The notes below the pieces were generated by a model. It was not told where the DNA came from. It made no database searches and saw only the letters and a program-made list of their open reading frames with translations. From a virus, in IMG/VR virus record IMGVR_UViG_3300032287_001415, positions 1-46,396 of that record: a DNA stretch of 46,396 nucleotides. The stretch is one strand, 5' to 3'. A program made the translations under genes and the position numbers. Numbering within the stretch: the first letter of the stretch is position 1; every line of letters starts with the position of its first letter. Shown here one piece after another: positions 41,228-46,396 of the stretch.

Positions 41228-42742
41228 ATGTCAAAAGTGGTGACATTTGTTGTACCCAGCAGTGCTGCACAAGCATATCAGGCACTTGCAAATAAGTATT
41301 CTGCTATTGAACCTCCAACATGGGCATTGCTTCTTGCTAATGCTGTTCGTGTTGCTGGTCATGATCCTTGCATCTTAGACTTTGACGCTGAACCAACAAG
41401 CGTTGAAGATGCAGCAGAAAAGATTGCAAGCACAAAAACTGATATAGCAGTCTTTGTTCTTTACGGACAAAATCCAAACTCAGGCACCACGATGATGATT
41501 GGTGCATCAAAACTAGCAAAGCAACTCAAAGCATCACATCCTAATATCAAAATTGCTTTTATTGGTTCACACGCATCTGCTTTACCACACCAGACAATTA
41601 GTTTTCCATTTGTTGATTTTGTATTCATCAATGAAGGTGTTTATGGTTTGTTAGATTTACTTCAAACGAACCTGGAAGATGAGTTGCACAAAGTATCCAG
41701 TTTAGTATTTAAGAAAAATGGTTTTGCAGTGAATGGTGCACCAGGCAGAATTGTACAAACTGCTGACATGGATCGTGTAATGCCTGGTTATGCATGGGAT
41801 TTACTGCCGACTAATGGTAAACTCTTAGATAAGTATCGTTCTCATTACTGGCACAACTATTTTAAAGATGAAGGTCGTACACCGTTTGCTGCCATATCCA
41901 CATCACTAGGTTGTTCATTCGGTTGTAATTTCTGTATGATCAACATTGTGAATCGTACATCACATAGTCCTGCTGTAGCATCCGATTCAAGAGGTATGCG
42001 TTTCTGGTCACCCGAATTAATGCTCAAAGAGTTTGAATATCTTTGGGAGTCTGGCGTAAGAACCGTGCGACTTACCGATGAGATGTTTTTTCTAAACAAA
42101 AAATATTACGTTCCTATTCTTCAGGGTCTTGTTGATCGTGGAATAAAATTTAACTTTTGGGCATATGCACGTGTTGACTCTGTTCGCAAAGATCAACTTG
42201 AGTTGTTCAAAAAAGCTGGCGTAAATTGGCTTGCACTTGGTATTGAAGCAGGAAATCCACAAGTTCGTTTAGAGATTGATAAAGGTCGTTTCAAACAAGT
42301 TGATATTCATGATGTTGTTCAAGACATTAAAGATGCAGACATAAACGTATTAGGCAATTACATGTTTGGGTTTCCAGAAGATACACAAGAAACAATGCAA
42401 GAAACTTTAGACCTTGCACTTGAGTTGAACTGTGAACATGCAAACTTCTATGCAGCAATGGCATTACCAGGCAGCCCGTTGTATATGGAAGCAGTTAATA
42501 ATAAATGGGAATTACCACAAACGTTTGATGAGTTTGCGTTTCTTTCATATGACTGTAAACCACTCAGAACAAACTCATTAACTGGTGCTGAAGTATTGAA
42601 GTTTCGTGATGATGCTTGGCACAAATACTTTTCACATGAACCATTCTTGAATCTTGTTGAAAACAAATTTGGAATTGATTCACGTAAAAATATTGAAGAG
42701 ATGTCCAAGATTAGATTGAAAAGGAAAATTCTAGGTGACTAA
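41228..42742 (+). CDS. B12-binding radical SAM enzyme
   Basis: A 504-residue protein, ATG 41228 about 7 nt after AAAAGGATT. Residues 1-145 form a cobalamin-binding-type Rossmann domain (LLANAVRVAGHDPCILDFDA, DIAVFVLYG, IAFIGSHASALPH) without the classical DxHxxG histidine. C229, C233 and C236 (CSFGCNFC) are the CxxxCxxC ligands of the 4Fe-4S cluster that binds S-adenosylmethionine; the barrel continues with VRTVRLTDEMFFLNKKY, INFWAYARVDSV-like strands and LALGIEAGNPQVR. Such enzymes often methylate unreactive carbons or rearrange skeletons. In this operon a sugar substrate is plausible, but not shown. It overlaps the next gene by 8 nt. Confidence 0.88.
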   Translation: MSKVVTFVVPSSAAQAYQALANKYSAIEPPTWALLLANAVRVAGHDPCILDFDAEPTSVEDAAEKIASTKTDIAVFVLYGQNPNSGTTMMIGASKLAKQLKASHPNIKIAFIGSHASALPHQTISFPFVDFVFINEGVYGLLDLLQTNLEDELHKVSSLVFKKNGFAVNGAPGRIVQTADMDRVMPGYAWDLLPTNGKLLDKYRSHYWHNYFKDEGRTPFAAISTSLGCSFGCNFCMINIVNRTSHSPAVASDSRGMRFWSPELMLKEFEYLWESGVRTVRLTDEMFFLNKKYYVPILQGLVDRGIKFNFWAYARVDSVRKDQLELFKKAGVNWLALGIEAGNPQVRLEIDKGRFKQVDIHDVVQDIKDADINVLGNYMFGFPEDTQETMQETLDLALELNCEHANFYAAMALPGSPLYMEAVNNKWELPQTFDEFAFLSYDCKPLRTNSLTGAEVLKFRDDAWHKYFSHEPFLNLVENKFGIDSRKNIEEMSKIRLKRKILGD

Positions 42743-43334
42743 ACAAGAACTTATCGCATTTGAAGATAAGATTGCTGATCATTTCAACAATGGCAGAATT
42801 CGTGCGCCAATTCATTTGTACTATGGCAATGAAAATGAAATGATAAAAATCTTCAAAAACATTCGGTCAATAGATTGGGTGTTTTGTTCATGGCGTTCTC
42901 ACTATCAATGTTTGTTGAAAGGTGTGCCGCCAGATGTTTTAGAAAAAGATATTTTGGAAGGCAAGTCAATCTCACTTTGCTATCCACAATACAACATATA
43001 CTCATCAGCAATTGTTGGTGGCAATATTCCTATTGCAGTAGGAACTGCGATGGCAATGAAACGTAAAAAGATTGACACAAAAGTATACTGCTTTGTTGGT
43101 GACATGACATCAGAATCTGGTATTTTCATGGAAAACTTTAAGTATTCTATCCAACATGAACTGCCTATTAAATTTATTATTGAAGATAATGGCAAATCTG
43201 TTTGCACTGATACAAATAAAACTTGGGGTGTATCAGAATCAACATATAAGCATTGTGAACACGAATCCATTTATTACTATGAATATGAAACAAAATATCC
43301 ACATGCTGGTGCTGGAATGAGGGTACAATTTTGA
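42735..43334 (+). CDS. Thiamine-diphosphate enzyme, E1-alpha/transketolase-N-like subunit
   Basis: A 199-residue protein from GTG 42735, 7 nt after AAGGAAA, inside the 3' end of the radical SAM gene. CSWRSHYQCLLKGVPPD (with H56) resembles the R.HG.ALA.G segment of E1-alpha. D123 (GDMTSESG) and N152 (EDNGKS) are the Mg/thiamine-diphosphate ligands of the GD-x(26-28)-N motif; the usual third-position Gly is Met. It is shorter than normal E1-alpha (about 320-360 residues). It presumably pairs with the next gene product to make an active site at their interface. The TGA overlaps the next TTG start by 4 nt. Substrate unknown. Confidence 0.85.
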   Translation: MTKQELIAFEDKIADHFNNGRIRAPIHLYYGNENEMIKIFKNIRSIDWVFCSWRSHYQCLLKGVPPDVLEKDILEGKSISLCYPQYNIYSSAIVGGNIPIAVGTAMAMKRKKIDTKVYCFVGDMTSESGIFMENFKYSIQHELPIKFIIEDNGKSVCTDTNKTWGVSESTYKHCEHESIYYYEYETKYPHAGAGMRVQF

Positions 43335-43861
43335 AATACTTTGACGAACTAAAACGTGCAATGGAAATGCTTGCTGGTGATCCAAGAGTTATCTTTATGG
43401 GTCAAGCAGTTGAATATGCTGGTACAGCAATGTCTAACACACTAAAAGATGTTCCTAAAGAACAATTGTTAGAAATGCCTGTGTTTGAAGATACACAAAT
43501 GGGCATGACATTGGGTTTAGCACTTGCTGGTTATATTCCTGTGAGCATTTATCCACGTTGGAATTTTTTAGTGTGTGCAACAAATCAGCTGGTCAATCAC
43601 ATAGATAAAATTACGATGATGTCCGATTACAAGCCAAGAATTATCATAAGAACTGGCATTGGTTCAGAAAGACCTTTACATCCACAACATCAACATGTCG
43701 GTGATTATACAGATGCGTATAGACTTCTTTGCCCAAATATTGATATAATTAGGTTAGAAGAACCTAGACATGTGTATGACGCATACTGCACAGCGTACTT
43801 GAGAAGAGATGGCAAAGCAACCATATTAGTAGAGTATGGTGATTATTATAATGAAAAATGA
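43331..43861 (+). CDS. Thiamine-diphosphate enzyme, E1-beta/transketolase-Pyr-like subunit
   Basis: A 176-residue protein from TTG 43331, overlapping the alpha-like gene by 4 nt. E53 (EMPVFEDTQMGMTLGLALAG) is the conserved glutamate that activates the coenzyme. YPRWNFLVCATNQLVNHIDK matches the F.F...DQ..N segment of E1-beta, and IIIRTGIGSERPLHPQHQH the R....G....QHS segment. It ends after this pyrimidine domain; the C-terminal transketolase domain of ordinary E1-beta (about 325 residues) is absent. With the alpha-like subunit this is a minimal, two-chain enzyme. Likely reaction: decarboxylation or transfer of a two-carbon unit. It overlaps the kinase gene by 4 nt (ATGA). Confidence 0.85.
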   Translation: MKYFDELKRAMEMLAGDPRVIFMGQAVEYAGTAMSNTLKDVPKEQLLEMPVFEDTQMGMTLGLALAGYIPVSIYPRWNFLVCATNQLVNHIDKITMMSDYKPRIIIRTGIGSERPLHPQHQHVGDYTDAYRLLCPNIDIIRLEEPRHVYDAYCTAYLRRDGKATILVEYGDYYNEK

Positions 43862-44841
43862 TTATATCTAAAACACCGTATCGTTTATCTTTATTTGGAG
43901 GTGGCACAGATTATCCAGCGTGGTATGAAAAACACCCATCAAAAATAATCTCTGCTGCTATGGCACATTATTGCTATATAAGTTTGAAGAAGTTACCGCC
44001 GTATTTTGAACATGCTAATCGGATCATCTATTCAAAGATAGAAACTGTCAATGACATATCTGAGATAGAACATCCTTCAGTAAGGGAGTGTTTAAAGTAT
44101 CATGATATATCTAATGGTATTTCTATTAGCCACGACGGCGACCTTCCTGCTCGTTCTGGCATTGGATCATCTTCTGCATTTACTGTTGGACTGATTCACG
44201 CTTTACAAACATATCAGAAAAAATTACCTACAGCATATGGTCTTGCTTCAAGTGCTATTGATGTAGAGCAGAATTTTATTGGTGAATCTGTGGGTGTGCA
44301 AGATCAGATTACTGCTGCTTATGGTGGTATCAATGTTATTGAACTCTCTAAAGATAACATCAAAGTTTCAACTCTAGACATTCCGTTTCAGTACGAAGAT
44401 ACTTTAGAAAAACATATCATGTTAGGATTTTCTGGCATTGATAGATTGTCAGATGTTCACGCTAAACAACAAGTTGAAAATATCAAATCAGGTAAGTCAG
44501 AAAAATATTTGAAAAAAATTCGTGACTTAGCAGATGATGCTTATTGTGCTTTTCTAGGAGAAGAACCAATAGAACAAATCGGTGCGCTTCTTGATATTCA
44601 GTGGCATTACAAAAGACAACTTACTAATGATATTACAACCGAATACATAGATAACATTTATCAAAAAGCAAGAGCAGCGGGTGCATATGGCGGTAAACTT
44701 ATGGGTGCTGGTGGTGGTGGTTTCTTTATGTTTCTTGCATCTCCAGAAAAACATGATATAATAAAACAAGCAATACCTGAAATAAACATATGGGTGCCAT
44801 TCAAATTTGATTACAGTGGCAGCACGATAATTATGGAGTGA
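43858..44841 (+). CDS. GHMP kinase, HddA-like (heptose-7-phosphate kinase type)
   Basis: A 327-residue protein starting in the ATGA overlap with the previous gene. The N-terminus (IISKTPYRLSLFGGGTDYPA) is diagnostic of the HddA branch of GHMP kinases, which phosphorylate D-glycero-D-manno-heptose 7-phosphate at C1 on the route to GDP-heptose. The ATP-binding loop is PARSGIGSSSA (97-107), the catalytic Asp is probably D149 (VGVQDQITAAYGG), and the third motif is KLMGAGGGGFF near residues 280-290. Related kinases act on other sugars, so heptose specificity is inferred. The isomerase GmhA, phosphatase GmhB and nucleotidyltransferase HddC are not in the window. It is coupled to the ColD-like gene. 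Confidence 0.85.
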   Translation: MIISKTPYRLSLFGGGTDYPAWYEKHPSKIISAAMAHYCYISLKKLPPYFEHANRIIYSKIETVNDISEIEHPSVRECLKYHDISNGISISHDGDLPARSGIGSSSAFTVGLIHALQTYQKKLPTAYGLASSAIDVEQNFIGESVGVQDQITAAYGGINVIELSKDNIKVSTLDIPFQYEDTLEKHIMLGFSGIDRLSDVHAKQQVENIKSGKSEKYLKKIRDLADDAYCAFLGEEPIEQIGALLDIQWHYKRQLTNDITTEYIDNIYQKARAAGAYGGKLMGAGGGGFFMFLASPEKHDIIKQAIPEINIWVPFKFDYSGSTIIME

Positions 44842-44843
44842 TA

Positions 44844-46019
44844 ATGAAGTATCCTTTAATGTCCGACAATATTACTAGAGAAGATTTAGATTTGGTAATA
44901 GAACACCTAAAAAAAGATAATCCAAAACTTACAAACGGTCCAGAGTGCCGTGCTTTTGAAGAAGCATGGAGTAAATGGTTGGGCGTAAAGTATTCAGTCT
45001 TTGTAAACTCTGGTGCTTCAGCAAATCTCTTGTCAATGACAATGTTGAAGATCAAACATCCAGAAGGTGGTGAAGTTATCGTACCACCATTCACATGGGT
45101 ATCTGATATTGCATCTATCATTCAATGCGGTTTTACTCCGGTGTTTGTTGATATTGATTTAGATACATTGGGTATGAATACTGACGGTATCATCAATGCC
45201 ATTACAGATAAGACACGTGCAGTGTTTCTTACGTATGCACAGGGCTTTGATTGCTTGACAGACAAGCTTTTGGAAGAATTGAGAAATAGAAATATTCCTT
45301 TGATTGAAGATGTGTGTGAATCTCATGGTGCAACACACAATCACAAACTACTAGGTAGCTTTGGTTGGATGTCAAACTTCTCATTTTATTTTGCACATCA
45401 CATGTCAACGATTGAAGGCGGTATGGTTTGTACAAATGATGAAGAAGTTTATCACACAGTTCGTATGCTTCGTTCACATGGTATGGTACGTGAGTGTGGC
45501 TCAGAAGATATGTCTAATGAGTACAAGAAAAAATATCCAGATTTGAATCCTGATTTTATCTTTGCATATCCAGCATACAATATGCGTAATACTGAAATTG
45601 GTGGTATACTTGGTCAAAATCAGTTGAAACATTTGGATGAAAATGTTACACTAAGAAATAAAAATCTGTTCCACTTTTTGTCTAAGTTAGATCAGAGAAA
45701 ATATAAAGTAGATTTCAGATTGATAGGTTGTAGTAATTATGCATTCAATATTGTATTACAACATGACTACTGCACAGAATTTTTTGTAAACAGATTGATG
45801 GGTAAGATGCGTGATGAAGAAATTGAATTCAGAAGAGGCTCTGCTGGTGGTGGTAATCAGTTACGCCAACCATATTTGAAAAACATTGTGCCAGAGAAAC
45901 ACTACAAGAATTTTCCAAATACAGATCATATGCACTTCTATTCTTTCTACATCGGAAACTATCCAACGCTGAAAGAATCACAGATCAACGAAATCGTAAA
46001 CATTTTGAATAGGGTATAA
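44844..46019 (+). CDS. ColD-like PLP-dependent sugar 3-dehydratase (DegT/DnrJ family)
   Basis: A 391-residue protein. GTG 44838 is possible, but ATG 44844 has GGAG at 44835-44838 (5 nt). The DegT fold is clear: VNSGASANLL, IIVPPFTW-type segment VIVPPFTWVSDIA, PLP-nitrogen Asp D156 (IEDVCESHGA). The residue where aminotransferases have the PLP Lys is H185 (FSFYFAHHMSTIEGG). This is the arrangement of ColD, the GDP-4-keto-6-deoxymannose 3-dehydratase (His188), and of the E1 3-dehydrase family. Hence it probably removes the C3 hydroxyl of a 4-keto sugar nucleotide rather than transferring an amino group. One nucleotide separates its stop from the next gene. Confidence 0.9.
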   Translation: MKYPLMSDNITREDLDLVIEHLKKDNPKLTNGPECRAFEEAWSKWLGVKYSVFVNSGASANLLSMTMLKIKHPEGGEVIVPPFTWVSDIASIIQCGFTPVFVDIDLDTLGMNTDGIINAITDKTRAVFLTYAQGFDCLTDKLLEELRNRNIPLIEDVCESHGATHNHKLLGSFGWMSNFSFYFAHHMSTIEGGMVCTNDEEVYHTVRMLRSHGMVRECGSEDMSNEYKKKYPDLNPDFIFAYPAYNMRNTEIGGILGQNQLKHLDENVTLRNKNLFHFLSKLDQRKYKVDFRLIGCSNYAFNIVLQHDYCTEFFVNRLMGKMRDEEIEFRRGSAGGGNQLRQPYLKNIVPEKHYKNFPNTDHMHFYSFYIGNYPTLKESQINEIVNILNRV

Positions 46020-46020
46020 T

Positions 46021-46396
46021 ATGGGACAGTGGCGAGTATTAGTAACTGGTGGAGCCGGTTACATTGGATGTATTTTAGTAGAATATCTGTTGCAGATGAA
46101 TTGTAAAGTTACTGTTCTAGATAACTTTATGTTTCGTCAAAGTGGTTTGAATCATCTTTGCGAAAACAAAAATCTAACAATAGTAAATGGAGATATCCGT
46201 AATCCAGCACACATGACACCACTGCTGAAAGAAGCAGACATTATTATTCCTCTTGCAGCATTGGTTGGTGCGCCACTCTGTAACAAAGATGTTGTTGGTG
46301 CAGATACAACAAATAAAGATGCAATGTTTTGGATGTTGAAGAACATATCAAACGAACAGCGCATCATCATGCCAACAACAAACTCAGCATATGGCA
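46021..46396 (+). CDS. NAD-dependent sugar epimerase/dehydratase (5' part)
   Basis: A gene starting at ATG 46021 and running off the right edge; 125 residues are visible. The N-terminus (VLVTGGAGYIGCILVEYLLQ) is the GxxGxxG dinucleotide-binding loop of extended short-chain dehydrogenases. GDIRNPAHM, then IIPLAALVGAPL and MPTTNSAYG follow the family pattern; the catalytic Tyr-x-x-x-Lys lies beyond the window. It would act as 4-epimerase, 4,6-dehydratase or 4-keto reductase on a sugar nucleotide, fitting the ColD-like and HddA-like genes upstream. The exact reaction cannot be told from this part. Confidence 0.88.
   Translation, partial: MGQWRVLVTGGAGYIGCILVEYLLQMNCKVTVLDNFMFRQSGLNHLCENKNLTIVNGDIRNPAHMTPLLKEADIIIPLAALVGAPLCNKDVVGADTTNKDAMFWMLKNISNEQRIIMPTTNSAYG

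Noticed and set aside
44838-46019. Calling the DegT-family gene a sugar aminotransferase
   Set aside because: The PLP-binding Lys is replaced by His in the ColD-type motif, which points to dehydration chemistry instead.
1-46396. tRNA genes, integrase, transposases or prophage attachment sites
   Set aside because: I saw none: intergenic gaps are mostly under 100 nt and contain only promoters, ribosome-binding sites or terminators, and no gene resembles a recombinase or transposase.

Overview
The window is a contiguous piece of a T4-like myovirus genome (Caudoviricetes). All recognisable genes lie on the + strand, are tightly packed and often overlap by 1-8 nt. The order gp13-14-15-16-17-18-19-20-67-(68-like)-21-22-23 is the classical T4 virion-gene order, followed by uvsY and uvsW. 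The backbone is AT-rich (about 37% GC in a line I counted by hand near 23.8 kb). No photosynthesis genes, tRNAs, integrase or host flanks are seen. The glycan-type cargo genes and many sugar-binding-like fibre domains suggest a Gram-negative aquatic host, but the host cannot be named from this window.

Layout. 1-6.6 kb: the end of a gp8-like baseplate wedge gene, then a 2018-residue DUF4815-type baseplate/tail-fibre protein and a small coiled-coil protein. 6.6-17.4 kb: an accessory adhesin region of about 17 small-to-medium structural genes and small partner proteins. They are arranged as successive cassettes, most with their own T4-type late promoter, and end at a strong terminator. 17.4-23.8 kb: two small structural proteins and a 1895-residue fibre made of Ala-Asn repeats. 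23.8-29.1 kb: neck and packaging genes (gp13-gp17) with a Dps-like ferritin inserted between the two terminase subunits. 29.2-38.3 kb: sheath, tube, portal, prohead core, protease, scaffold and major capsid. 38.3-41.2 kb: a tail-tube-like protein, then uvsY, uvsW and a small conserved protein. 41.2 kb to the end: a translationally coupled cargo operon of six genes: a B12-binding radical SAM enzyme, a two-subunit thiamine-diphosphate enzyme, a heptose-phosphate-type GHMP kinase, a ColD-like PLP sugar 3-dehydratase, and an NAD-dependent sugar epimerase/dehydratase that runs off the end.

How it works together. The late genes build the capsid, tail and a complex adhesion apparatus. They are driven by a family of NATAAATA/ACTAAATA late promoters, usually 20-31 nt before a start codon, and punctuated by three rho-independent terminators. 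uvsY/uvsW are preceded by an extended -10 promoter instead, which suggests a different time class. The cargo operon downstream probably remodels a deoxy- or heptose-type surface sugar, or supplies one for glycosylation. Its enzyme combination is the most unusual feature of the window, followed by the Dps insertion in the terminase operon and the repeated adhesin modules.
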